Source: Paulownia fortunei
Taxonomy: Eukaryota; Streptophyta; Magnoliopsida; Lamiales; Paulowniaceae
DNA: 64,000 nucleotides
Assembly: GCA_019321725.1 (NCBI GenBank)
Contig: CM033119.1
Span: forward strand, 3,807,865-3,871,864
Reading direction: 5' to 3'
In this document: piece by piece, positions 1 through 13,000 of the stretch
Numbering within the stretch: position 1 is the first letter of the stretch
Layout of the letters: every line of letters starts with the position of its first letter
Made by a program: the position numbers and the translations under genes
Notes under the pieces: generated by a model
The model's database searches: none
Seen by the model: the letters and a program-made list of their open reading frames with translations, nothing else
Told to the model about the DNA's origin: nothing

Positions 1-1390
1 CGTTTTCATTTCCCTAATCCCACTATTCAAAATATATTCCCCAAAATATTCTTTTCCAAAATATCAGAAATAACACCAATCATAATGTTGGTAGTTACTT
101 TGTCCTAATTTTTTAGGGTCAATTTGAATGTAAATAAAGATTTAAATAAGATTTTAAAAAATATAAGTTTTATATGCTTTTGTATTATTATTTTTAAAAA
201 TAGTAGTTGAGAGCAGTGATATTATAAAATTTCTTAAATTGAGATAATAGTTTAAAAAAAATTATTTTAAAAAATAAAATCTAATTTTGAAATATCTCCA
301 AAAAAAAGTTAAGAGCAATAAACTTGGGAGACATGGAATATTATTCGCCTGAGTGATTGGCAGCTATTATCACTCCAACATTTTGTGAATAAATGATTCT
401 TTACAACATTTATTTTTTCTAAAGTTTAATCTTCAATCAAAAATCCAAAAGAAATTAGATTTACTCTTACGATATCACATCAAGAATTTATTCTTTTAAA
501 ACCAATTTTCCAAAACCACAAGATTTAATTTGACTTAAGAAATTAGAGTTGTCTAATTTTCTTTGACTTGAGAACACAATCCAAGGAAAAGTATACAACA
601 ACCTAAGTAAATTATATATTCTGATGCCACATTATGAGTGAAGATTTATTGAAGTACCAATTGCTTGAGGTTTTCTAGAATTAGGATTTATTACCATATT
701 CACGAAAACACCCTACAAGTCCAAACTAAGTAGTTTGGTAATTTTTGTTGCATCATTTCTTTTTGAATTATTTAAAATTCTTAATTTCAAATCTATTTCT
801 CAAATTTAAATTCCGCGGTTCAAACAAACACAACTTTATTGTTTTTATTTTGTTTTTTTATTCACGTAAGGTAGTCATTTTTTTTTTAGCTATAGGCAAT
901 TTAAAGGCAGGTAGAAACCATACATATAATTCAACCAGCAGTCAATATGGCAACAGAAATAGGGTCATGTAAATATTATATCGTTGAAGTATATTGAATA
1001 TGCATCTCACATACATTTATGTTGTGTAAAATGTTAGATAAAATATACACCCCATACTCGTTGCCCGTTGTAGCATATCTTACACCAATAACCAGAATAT
1101 CTCACACAATATATGTGTGATTTCAGCTTCCTACTTCACCTATAGTTAAATTGGTCTCAAGATTACTTCCACTTCAACTATAAGAAGAGCTGAGCCTGTT
1201 TAGTGCGTGAAAAGAGTGGATTGACGACATTACTCAGTTGAAATAACATAGAACTTTTAGTCAACAAAGATAAACATAGTTTTCATGCAAGGAAAAACTA
1301 TACAATATGAACAGTATTATGCTAAATAGAAATCTAGCTCGTCTTCTGCCTCATCTCTTTCATCCTCTGCTCCATATGAACCAAGTAAGC
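1..1390. other. AT-rich intergenic DNA with a truncated MITE end
   Basis: No coding region is convincing here. The first ~90 bases resemble the right end of the Tourist-like element at 19.2-19.6 kb: both carry 'ctaatcccact', then 'aaaatatca' and 'aataacacca' in the same order and spacing. The rest is AT-rich. The segment nearest 1390 would hold the 3' UTR of the minus-strand MSL10-like gene. Confidence 0.5.
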
Positions 1391-4300
1391 TCAAGGAGCA
1401 CAAACAGTCCAATTAGATGGTAGTCTACTCGAACTTATAGGCGGCATGTTGCGTACGTTTACATCAAGGGGCAGCAAGCGATATTCAATATCAAGCTCCC
1501 TGAAAGTCTTAACCATATCCTCCACAAGAAGTGCTCTCCTTGCCCATCTCTCACCCATGTCCTGATGATTCATCCTGTGTGAAAGCCACACTGAAAACTT
1601 CAACCTGTTCATGTCCTCCACGTCTCTCATGACTATCATTGGCGCTGGGTACCAGTGGTCGCTCCTGTTGTCAACATACCTGCAAGTGCACCAACCATTG
1701 CACACGGTGAATAATATGGGAACCTTGAGGTAAATTTTGTTAATATGATAGAGAGATGGACAGATCATACGAGTTAAAATTAAAAAAACATGACAAATTG
1801 CATTTTGATAGTGTCGTATTAAGGTGCAGTTGGAGGCAGCCACTTGCTTCTTGCTGCAAAAGATAAATAGCTAAACAGGTATTAGCAAAAGAAGACGATG
1901 CCCACATACCTTGTGATCCTTTCCTTCATTATTGCAATCTTCTCCACAGGAGTTGAAATGTGGATACAGAAATCAATTGCGTCTCCCATATCTGGGCTAC
2001 GGTAATAATTGTTGATTGGCTTTGTGGATAGGACACTGTTTGGATAATAGATCTTGTGGTTATCATACTTTAGGAAAACTGTTGTCAATATATTCATTTC
2101 TTCAACCACCATCTGAAATCGAAACAATTAAAGTTGCATGCATGTCATAAAGGTGTATTATACATAGGTGCAAATCCTTATAGAACAAGACAACATGTTG
2201 CACGCAAGAAAACTTACTTGAACTCCATCAACTTCAACACGGTCACCCACATCAAATGGGTGCATCACAAATAAAAAGATGATCGCCTCAAATGTTGTCT
2301 TGCATGTGTTTCCAAACATGAACACCACTAAAAGAAGCTGGGAGCTTAAGAAGATAAAGAAGTGTGTAGTTGCAACTTTAAGTATAAGAAGCCAGATGAC
2401 AATAATGAGAACTCCCACCAGGACATTCAGCATTTGATGTAGTTTGTTAACAGCAGTTTTTGTGTCATTTAGAGACAAAGCAAGAGCTCTTCGTTCTCTA
2501 AATGCATTGACCTGCGATGAAAGAGATTCATACAACAGGTCCTCAAAAGCAGAGAAGAAACTGTAACTAGCATAGTTGAGTAACAAATACCCAAAAAAAT
2601 AAAATAAAATAAAATGCCTTTCTTTGCATTCTATGATTCATATTTTAAAGATATTGGGTATTGTAAAACAGGCAAAATCGAAAGAAAAGGTTCAGAAACC
2701 ATTTAAATTTCAAGAAAAAGATGCACTATAGCATAATCACAGTAGTAGGATGTCCTGGACCATCTTTGATCAACTCCTACAAGGTTAAACTGGTCTTTTG
2801 GTTGGGTCAAGGAAGAGTATACATTGGTTAGGATGAACTTAGCTTCCCTGTATATAGGTTACAGCATGCTTTCACCAAATACTATCTCATGATAAATTCA
2901 GCTCTTTTTGTGGGGTGCATGGTGATTATCCACAAATCCTCTGAAAGCAGATTTTAAACCTCAACATAATTTAGTAATTTAGGTACTTCTAAGAAAAAAA
3001 TACAGCAAATTCTTTGGCTTAATAAAAGAAGACAATACTACAATATATTTCAGAGCAGATGTTAGTTATGTAAATTGTTTAATTTAATGAAATCAGATAA
3101 TAAACCACTTTAGCCATTAAACTGATGTGCCACTAACCAATATGGACAAGTTGACACAACACCCTTGTGTAATAAGAAGAGATAAAATAAAAACTGGCAA
3201 ACCTTAGTGATAGTACCTACAAAATAAGGAAATGACGAGAAAAAATTACTTACCACCCAATTCTTAAGAGCTTTCTTGCTGATTCCCTTTTGCTCACTTC
3301 CATCTTCAAAGAGACGCATAGTCTTTAAAACCTCATCCTCCCGCATAAAACGCATTAAATCCTCTTGGTAAATATATCTGTCACAGAAAGAATGCTATAA
3401 TATGAGAAAATCTACATAATAAATAGCTCATAGAAGTTAACACTAATTTGAATTGTGTGTTGCTCTAATTGTCAATTCCAATAGATGATCTCTTAAGCCG
3501 GCATAGGCTTCTTTTGGCTGTTCCTCATTCAAATGGGAAACTTTAATCCTCATCCTCTTGGCAGATCTAGACACCAATTAAGAGCTATTGCCACTCTCAA
3601 AATGGTGCAACTCTCATGTAGCCAAGAGGCAGAATTTAACTTAATTAACATAACTCAAAACGTAGTACAACACAATCAGCTGAATAAAACTCCAAGAGAG
3701 AAATTAAGAGCAGAAAGGAAAACATGCGTAACAAACTGCATTTAGAAGACAAATCTTTGTGAAAAAGGAACTTACTTAGATCCTGGCTTGGCCACATTAT
3801 TAAAGATCTTCTTGGCAGCGGCTTTGGCCTGGTATTCACTTGTGATATGCACCATGGCCTCATCGTCACCAGTTGAACCCTGTATTTTCTCATCTAGAGT
3901 CGAGAGCACCCCTTTCCTCACAATGTTCATCAACCTCTTCATATTCCAAGCTGATATATTCTTCTGATTCAACCTATGCAAATGATCAATAGTGATACCA
4001 TTCTGCTCTTCCTTCTTCGACATGACTTTAGAAAACACTGGACTCCTAGCACTCGTGGACATGGGAGTCTTCCTTGGAGTACCAATGATTCTTCCACTCT
4101 TTGGAAACATATTGGCCTTGAGATCAGCTGGGATAGTCGCCCCTGCACTCTGAAGTTTCTGAACCTCAATCATCACCCTCTCCTCCTCTTCCTGCTCCTG
4201 CTGAATCTCAACCAATGGTGGCCCTGAAAGGGTCTCAATCGCATATTGATTGAACAAAGACTCCTGAATCCGATCGAAAAACGTACTCACGTGAAAAGAC

Positions 4301-5433
4301 GATGCCAAAACCTTAACAAGCAAAGTTTTCAGTAGCCAAATCAACGTTCCCACCAAAAGGCACACCCAAATCTTAGTCACATACGGCAAAATCTTCCCAT
4401 CCGTCACCTTCTCAACCTTCTTGTCAAAAATGCACTGCCAAGCAATCAAAACCAGCGCCAACCACACACAATTCTGCACTGCGTTCCTCAACCCGTACAC
4501 AAAATACAGAACCCGTTTTCGCAAAAGAAAATTTCTCTCAATTGAGAAAACCACAATTCTAATCGCCCATCCAGAAACCAACCTTCCAGAAATCAAAACC
4601 AAAACCATCAGTTCCCATTTCCAAAGCTCCAATTCAAAGACAGTTCTCTTTTTCAACACATTAATAGTTAAACTACAAACTAATGCCGCAACAATTAATA
4701 TCAAACTCAGCAACTGTATAACCGAAAGAGCGCTAAACTTCATTTTCTTGTAATCCACCGGTAAATCGTCTTCCAGAAAAGGATCATCCTCGTCAATTTC
4801 GGTCGTCCCTTTTCCTAGAAGCTGTGATTTAACCATTCTTTGAGTCTGAGACTTCTGATTATATTCCTCCTGTGGGTCAAGTAATCTCGACTTAGTTTTA
4901 GTTCTCATCAAACTAGATTTCCTCCGAAACGAGTTATTCGAGCTGCACACCAGAACCTCCTCCGGTTCAGCACTGGACCGGCGGTTCGCAGCCGGTTCGA
5001 CGTTCTCGTGAAACGAAACACGGACGTCTCTCGGCGTCAGTTGACCGTCGTTATAAGTACTCGGGCTCTCGGGTATTCTAGATAACGGAGATCGTTGGGA
5101 TAACGGGGACTCCGAAACGAAATCGAAGTCCTTGGAGTTGGCGGCGGCTCTCATGACGGCGTCGTTAGAGAAATCGTAACTGGAGTCCCTCCACATTCTG
5201 TTAGTGCTGGTGTCATTGTTACTACTAGTACCAATGTTTCTATTTTGTGAATCTTGCCCGTTGATTTTTATCACGGAGTCTTTGGGAGGGGAAGGGGAGG
5301 AGGTGGAGGAGGAAGAAGACGTCATGGTTGCGGCGGAGGCGGTGGCGGATGTGGGTTTTTCTGTTAAGAGAATCTGGCGTTCTTCTTCTTGTTGTGATTG
5401 TGGAGATTTGAAGGATTTACGGAGAGTTTCCAT
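1391..5433 (-). CDS. MSL10: Mechanosensitive ion channel protein 10-like (MscS family)
   Basis: Plasma-membrane MscS-type stretch-activated channel. Five exons read on the minus strand: 5433-3776, 3377-3254, 2511-2218, 2112-1910, 1679-1391; all introns are GT-AG and the frame stays open, giving about 855 residues. The N-terminal ~230 residues are Ser-rich and predicted cytosolic. Four hydrophobic spans follow (about 231-258, 270-295, 310-336, 352-372), then TM5 (~622-640) and the pore-lining TM6 with 'LLLVVFMFGNTCKT' and 'HPFDVGDR', and the C-terminal beta domain ('EEMNILTTVFL', 'YYPNSVL', 'HWYPAPM', 'HRMNHQDMGER', 'FRELDIEYRLLPLD'). These blocks match Arabidopsis MSL10 as I remember it. That protein is about 734 residues, so this N-terminus looks ~100 residues longer. 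Function is from the family; exon limits are by eye. Confidence 0.95.
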
Positions 5434-5988
5434 GTGAGGTGGTGAGGAACTCCAAATCTTAGTATAAATAAATATGGGGCTTGTTATTTTTTCCTTTTTT
5501 TAATTACGAAAATGGTTATAATCAAGGCAACAAGTCCAAATGGTTCAAAAGAAAACTCTTTTATTAAATGCTTTATAGAAATAATAATGGTGTGAAGGAG
5601 ATGAGCTGTTGGTACAGACAACAAAAAGGTGGTGGTGCAGAATTTGAAAATGATGAATAACGAAACGGCTGGAAGAGAGTGCTATCGTAAAATCTGAACC
5701 CTACAGATGGCGGCGAATCCACGGCTGGTGTAAAACTCTAGGCACAGTGGGTTGGGGGTGTTTCGTTCGATTTGTAAAAAGGTTTGGACTTTGGACAACA
5801 TCATGGGCTAAGCAAGAGATTTAGTAGTGTTTGAAAAGGGAGCTAAAAGATTACGAGTATCCATACCATAATTAAAATTTTGGGTACATTAACTATGCAT
5901 TTTTTTTTTCTTTTTTTTCTTTTTTAACATTTACCTTGATATAAAATAGACAAGCGGAAGGTATATACGTAGTAGACAAGTGATAGAT

Positions 5989-5989
<1 letters not shown>

Positions 5990-6024
<35 letters not shown>
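5990..6024. repeat. (TA)n microsatellite
   Basis: Uninterrupted alternation of A and T for about 35 bases in the spacer upstream of the MSL10-like gene. Confidence 0.95.
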
Positions 6025-6029
<5 letters not shown>

Positions 6030-8529
6030 TTATATTTCCTTTTAAGTAAATGTAGCATGATTAAACCTTCAAATTGAAATTTTATAATAAATATAGTTAA
6101 TTTCGACAAATTATGCTAATAGTTTATACAATTTCATATTTTTATTTCAAAAATTTTTGCCAAATTTATTTAAAAAATCTTATAAGCTTCAATCTTATAT
6201 ATGTTTTTGGAGGTTATAAGATATTGAATTTTATTTTAAAAATAAGTTTGTTTAAAATTAAAAGAGTTTATTAAAATAAAATTTTATTTTGAAAATAAGT
6301 TAGAATCTCCTTATTTTTTTTGAAATACTTTATAAGATCCTAACATTTTATTTTGAGAAGAAAACCAATATTACAAGAATTAAAGAAATTTGATTAACAT
6401 GATAGGCTTCTTTGTGAAAGTACAACATTCCCTCTCAGCCACCCTCCAAAGTTTCATATGTTACACTTATTATGTATTTAAAAAAAATTATTTCTATTTT
6501 ATGTTTCACTTTATCTGTATATCATACATTCATGTTATGTATATATATATAATTAATATTAATCACATATATATTTTAAAAATATTTTATGTACGTAACA
6601 TGCATATGTTATATAAAATATAAAATAAAACATCACATTAAAATATAAAATTCAAATTGCTTATTATGTGATCTTTTAATATTAATACATGTGTAGTTGG
6701 TAAGAACTTTTCTTATAAGTGATTCTTCTTTTAAGTTAATTACTTGTAGACAAAGGGATGATTTCACTAAATATTTTCCAAATTTAATTCATTTAACCTC
6801 GCTAAAAAAAAAAAGAATAATACTTAGAGGGTATTTGAATGAACTTATAAATTCTTTAAAATATCTTATAAGATGTCTTAGCGTGTGTGATATTTTTTTT
6901 TAGGAAATGAGCTTATAAGCTCTTAAAATAAAATATTAAAATTTTATAAGTTCCTTAAAAAGAAAATAAAGAGTTCCTAACTTATTTTAAAATTTTAACA
7001 ATTTTTTTTATTTTTTATCATATTAATTATAAAATTATCCTCACCAATATTTTATAAACTTCGTAATATTGTATTATCTAAGTAATTTAAAAATATATTT
7101 TTATAATAAAATATAATATCTTATTAATTCTAAAATTAAGATTTCTTTGGTTGTTGAAAATAGTCCGTATGTTTCCACTGCATTGGACCAAACGAAAAGG
7201 CATAAGAAAAACATATCATCAACAAAATTGATGGTTGGAATAAATTATAGAGTGAGAGCAGTTGAGGTGTCAACTCAAAGCACATTATAATATCAACCAG
7301 TGGGTAAGATTGGGACAAATATGCCTATGTTGCATCGGACGATTGTGATAGTTAATACGCATCGTACCGAATCAAAAACGACATGGGTCTTACGTGTCTT
7401 TATTTTGTTATTTGGTTGGCCCGGCGTTTACGTACTTCCGCGTTTTTTTTTATTCGGACAAAGTTCCCAGCTGTGTTTTCTGGTTTGACTTTGGACATTG
7501 ATTGGCAGAAGGCGCGGCGGATTACGGCGGCACTACGAAGGCAAACCACCATCAAGCGCGGCGTCTTTGACGCAAAATTGAGACAGCTGGAGCTGAACTT
7601 CTACTTGTTTAAACTCCCCCATTCAATATTATTACACTACTTTTGTTGTTGTTATTTAGATGTCTCAGTCTCATTTGTTATATTTAAGAATTATTATTTA
7701 TTTCTCAACTTTGATATTTTTCTATATAAAAATGTTGAATAATTCGAAAGATATTTTGGTCTGAAAGTTTTTGTAATGTTAGAGTCGTCAACAAATTAAA
7801 CAATAAGTTATGGATATAATTTGTCTTGTCGTGAACGTGGCTATAAATCAACTCAATTTATTTTATTGGACTTAATTATTGATCATCATTTTGAATTATT
7901 CATTGTTCTTATTGTGACTTATGAATTAAGTAATTTCATGCATTTTTTTTTTATCACGAGGATCCGTAATTACTGTCCAAATGTATGTATTGGATAAATT
8001 TCATTTTTGTATAATAACCCGTAAATCACATGAAAAGATAAACCACATTAGGCAAGATCGGTGCAACGGACAAAGATCGAGTGGTGCAAGAGATTCAAAC
8101 TTGAAATTTTTGGCCTCAAATTCCTACCCAACACCACACGCCCACCTAAAAAGAGCAATTTCATGCATTTCTTTATCCACTTATTCATGGTGGAAGACAA
8201 AACCTATCTTATAATTTTTTATCGATTATGAAAACTTTGGACATAATTAAATTTCCATGAATCAATTCTATTATAATCTAAATTGTTGCCAAACAAAACC
8301 TTTAATGGATACTAAACTTGGATGAGAAAGTGAGTTGAAAAGTTTTTTTTAACAAGAAAGAGGCATTGTTGTAATCTTAATTCTCAATCTGAGAGAGAGT
8401 TAAAACAAAATTGTTGTATTCTTAATTCTCAATCACTGCCGGACGCAAAATTTAAGGCTTAAGGGGGCAACATCAACTTAAACTACGCTGTATAAAAATA
8501 ATTACAGAAAAATACCAAATACCCAAAAA

Positions 8530-8538
<9 letters not shown>

Positions 8539-8560
<22 letters not shown>
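8539..8560. repeat. (GA)n microsatellite after poly-A
   Basis: Eleven GA units directly follow an A-run in intergenic DNA. Confidence 0.95.
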
Positions 8561-8879
8561 TTATTGTCAGAAAATCGATTAAAAAAAAAACAACAAATTG
8601 TTAGGTTAAAATCACACTTCATTCGCTATTCAAATTCCAATGGGCTGGGTCTTAAATTTTTTGCCTGAATTGGATTGGGCTGGTAAGTGTTTTGGAGCTA
8701 AAGTGGATCCATTCCACAGATGTGGGTTTAATGCACTTAAATTTTACCCAATAATATTACGGGCCTGCCATATAGACTTCTGATATGAAGTCCATTTGTA
8801 AAAGTTTTATTTGGTTGTTGATTAATTTTAAATGACATTTGAAATAAACAATGTTATGAAATCGATTTTATTAATGGTT

Positions 8880-9055
8880 AGTCCAACTAATCTAATAAAA
8901 ATTAATTATATTTATAATATAATAGATTAATTATTACATATAATATAAAAAATTAAATAACCAACTAAAAAATTACATTTAACAAAGCCTAAAATCGAAA
9001 TAACAACATACATATAACCAAATACCAAATTTAATTTACACAAAATTAATTTTAA
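8880..9055. repeat. Degenerate dispersed repeat, copy 1
   Basis: This stretch shares ordered blocks with 48063-48245: 'taataaaaattaa' near the left, 'caactaaaaaat' in the middle, and 'ccaaatac' versus 'caaaatac' near the right. The order and spacing are the same in both. The layout suggests a decayed non-autonomous DNA element; the family is not assigned. Confidence 0.5.
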
Positions 9056-10073
9056 AATCCGCACCAGCATCATAAATAATCATTAATACATCATTATATA
9101 CATATACAATATTTTATGATCAAGATTTCACATAAAAATTAGATTTACTCCATTTTTCTTGAATCTAAATCCTACTTAGGTTCGGATAATGTTACATTTA
9201 TTTGAATCCATTTAACTTGGAATATTTATTACCAAACTCAGCTTCAAATTCAAAATTTTAAGTTGCCATAAAATTAAATTCCAATAGGACATAATCATGA
9301 TCAAGATCCAACCTATTGACAACCTCAGAGCAGGATACACATCCCAAATATTAATCAACTATAATATTAGACTTTTTTTTTTTTTTGAGTGATTTGAATA
9401 ATACATCAAATACCAATTAATAGTGGGTCAACAATTGTCAATCAATAATTTATAGCAACTATCAATTATCATCTCTCACGTCTTATGGGATTCGACCCAA
9501 ACCTCGTAAAAGAATGGCACATGGGATTGAAACACTATTAAATGATTACACGTACATTGTCCAATGGGAAGTGCTAGTTAGCTCATGAGGACTAATGTCT
9601 TGATAAATTATCAAAAGATTAATCAAGTGTGAGCTTGGATACAAAACAATCAAAAGAAGGAGGCGCAGCTCGAACTTGAAGTAACTTAAAGAGTAGAGAA
9701 AGCTCTACTCGGATTTATGCATATAAAACATATATATATATACATATTTATGCAGAACTTACAGTTATGACTAAACCATTTTATCAGACAAAAAGGGGTG
9801 GATCTTTGATCCTGGGTTTTCCAACCTAGAGAAACTGTACAATCTTGAGTGTCTTAAAGAAATTGGTTGGGACTATAATTTGTTAGAAGTTTACCTCAGA
9901 AGTTGATCTTGTGAGATTGGACCTTCTTCTGTTTTTCCGGCTTGTGGCTGTAGGGGTGGGGGTAGAAGAACCACCTCTTGCTTTCTTCACCTTCCAGCCC
10001 TTTTAGCCTTCATTGACGAATTTCGTCCCAGCAGGAGTAGTCAACGAAACATAGTTGTACAAACAGAAACACA

Positions 10074-13000
10074 TCATGCAGCATTTTCATTTTCTTGCCT
10101 CTGCATTGGCCATTCGTCTACGAGCTGACATGGTGCTCCCAGATTTCTCTTTTTGGTAGCCCTCTCTTCTTCGAAAATCTGTTTAAGAGAACAAATTAAA
10201 CATAAAACAACTTAAAATATGGAAAAAAGGGTAGAGACTGAGTACAGCATACCTTTTTATCCATGTATTGCAAGATCTCTATAATTTCAGAAAATTCAGG
10301 CCTTAAAGATGGTTCTTGCTGCCAACACCTTTCAAGCAATTCCACTACCAATGGATGAGTATGCCTTGGTATTGCTGGCCTTAGACCCTGTTGTTCATAT
10401 TCAACAAAGAAACCAATGATTCTCTCAATATCCTCCATTGAAAGGACATTTAGAAATTAAAAAAAAAAAAAAAAAATCTGCATTGCCCTTTCAGTATTAT
10501 TTTACTTGTTAAATACCAATACTACATAATTCTACAGCTGTTTAGACTCGGAGATTGATGCATTCTTGTGGACTTTACTAACTGGGATCAATTTAAACAC
10601 GACCTCCTTCCTCCGCAAAGTCTGCATTTCAAGTAATTTGTAACTTGACTGTGCATGCCATCTGAATCCCAGTAGCCAACAACTAGTGCCCAAGATAAGG
10701 CCCCCACTCCCAACCCCACAAAAATAAGAAAAGAGAAACTATCTGAAAGGAGACAACAATGCTGGCAACCGAAAACCAGAATTACGAAACGAAAAGCATA
10801 TTCAACGGAGGCTGTTAAAAAATAAATAGTTTAAGATTGATTATATTAGAATAAATAACTAACTAGGAATCCCATCTCTAAATCAGTACATACCTTCTGG
10901 ACAACGCCCACTGCTGCCTGCAACGGGGTCAAGTGCGCATATGGAACCTGGTATTTGAAAAAAAATGGAAGTGATTATTTGGCATATGGAAGTTTGAGTG
11001 CAAGGAAAATCATAATGCACATTAAAACTAATAATTTTCTAATTTTTCATACAATAAGTCTCAAGACTCATGAATTACTTAAAAGAACAGATTCATAAAG
11101 AATGCATGAACATTGAAATAATACACATATCACTACGTAATACAACCTTTCCAGTTAGAAGCTCCCATAGCACAATCCCAAAGCTGAAGACATCAGCTTT
11201 ATGATTATATGGCTTGTGCTCAATAACCTTCCAATCAACAAAAAGATAAGCACAAGTTAGAGGTGGTCTAATATCCATCTCAAAGGGAATGCATGGTTTG
11301 ATGCATACATTTGGCATGGGTTATGACTTATTTAAGAACAAATAGTGAGAAATGCAGTTCCAGAATCAAAATGACAAGACCAATGAATTTCCTACAGGTA
11401 CTATAAACGAAAATATAAGCACACCTCTGGAGCCATCCAGCGATAAGTTCCGGTTTCTGCTGTCATAACTCCTGACTGAAGTTGCACTCGAGCAACACCA
11501 AAATCAGCAATTTTAACCACCTGCATGGCATGACTTCTTATGACTTGGTAGGCAATGAAGTACAGATCACAATTACCCTTTCATCAAAAGAGAGAACATC
11601 CCTAACACCCCAAGCTTTTAAAAGATGTCAGATATACCACAATGTATAACATTAGATAATATGCTACATGGGATGTTTGCTCCAATGCATGTATGCAAGG
11701 ACATATAATTCAGTTTGAAAATCTCTTAATTTTCTTACTTCATTTTCATCCATCAAAAGGTTGGCAGCCTTTAGGTCCCTGTGAATTATATTATTTTGAT
11801 GCAAGTAGCTCATTCCCTTGGAAACATCAATTGCAACCTTCAATATGGCTGGAAGCTTGAAAACGCCCTTTTGTTTATGCAGGAAATCATACACACTGCC
11901 ACCAGACATAAATTCTGAAAAGAGAATAGAGGTTAAAAAACCAACTAATGCATGCTCCTTGAACCACACAGGCGCAACATGGTTCATTGAATAAAACGCA
12001 TCAGAAATCTTAGCCATATTACCAGTAACGATGCATAAGAGCGGAGGTCTTGTACATGCACCAATAAATTGTACCACATTTTTATGCCGTACTTTCCTGA
12101 ATAGTAGAAAGACGTCAAAGGCTTGAACAGAAATGGAAAAAATAGACGTATACATTCACAGAAAATCAAATACCTCATAAGATGGAGCAACTATTTTCAC
12201 AGTATTTCTAAGGTACGAACACAAAGACACTAGTGGAGAAGAAAACACTAAGTCACAGATATATAATCAACAGAAACAATTGAAAGTGGAGGGGGTAATG
12301 CAACAGAAGTGCCTTGATATCAAATGAGAGGCTCACAAAGTCTCGAGCAAATTCAGAATTCCTTTTAAGGCAGCATTGTTCATTACAAAACTTTTCCACA
12401 ATTTAGAACTCAGTGGTGATTCCACAATAAATAGGACCTGAGATTTTGTAAAGAACAGACAAATGATAAATGAAATTTGTGCGATAGAATCCCAAGATGA
12501 ATCAGACTTAAGCTAGTTTCTCAATGGTCATTAAGAGACAGCCAATGCCCAAAGCATAGTACATAACTATTACAACGACTTTCTCAGGAGTCCACTTGTC
12601 TTATTGACAAAAGTAAGCATATATATCTGGAAGTCAACCCTAATCTTCAAGGATAGAAACATTTTATAATCAGAAAGAGAATATAAAATTGGACAGACAT
12701 AGACTTACAGTAGAAATGCACTCTATCCAAGATTTGCATGCACAAAAATTTAAGTATAGGGTGACTCTTGAAAGATTCACCTTGCATTGCTAACTAGGTA
12801 GCAGTTCCTAGCTGAAACAAGCATTTAGTCAACCATAAATAAAATCAAATTCAAACAAAACCACATTCCACACACATGAAGAGACTGAATATTCAAAAGT
12901 ATCCAAAACCAAGTCACTATGTCCATAGTCCAGAAATCAGCATAAGCTATAAATATTCCTTTTTGTTTTTATTTTTAAGATTTTGATTAACTCTAAATGC

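Larger units (their letters stand above)
5434..10073. other. Intergenic: MSL10 promoter side to the STY46 3' end
   Basis: About 4.6 kb without a supported gene. It contains the divergent upstream region of the MSL10-like gene, a (TA)n tract at 5990-6024, a GC-richer island at about 7300-7610, a (GA)n tract at 8539-8560, and a dispersed repeat at 8880-9055 that recurs in intron 1 of the MFS gene. Short open frames are AT-rich or low complexity. Confidence 0.6.
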
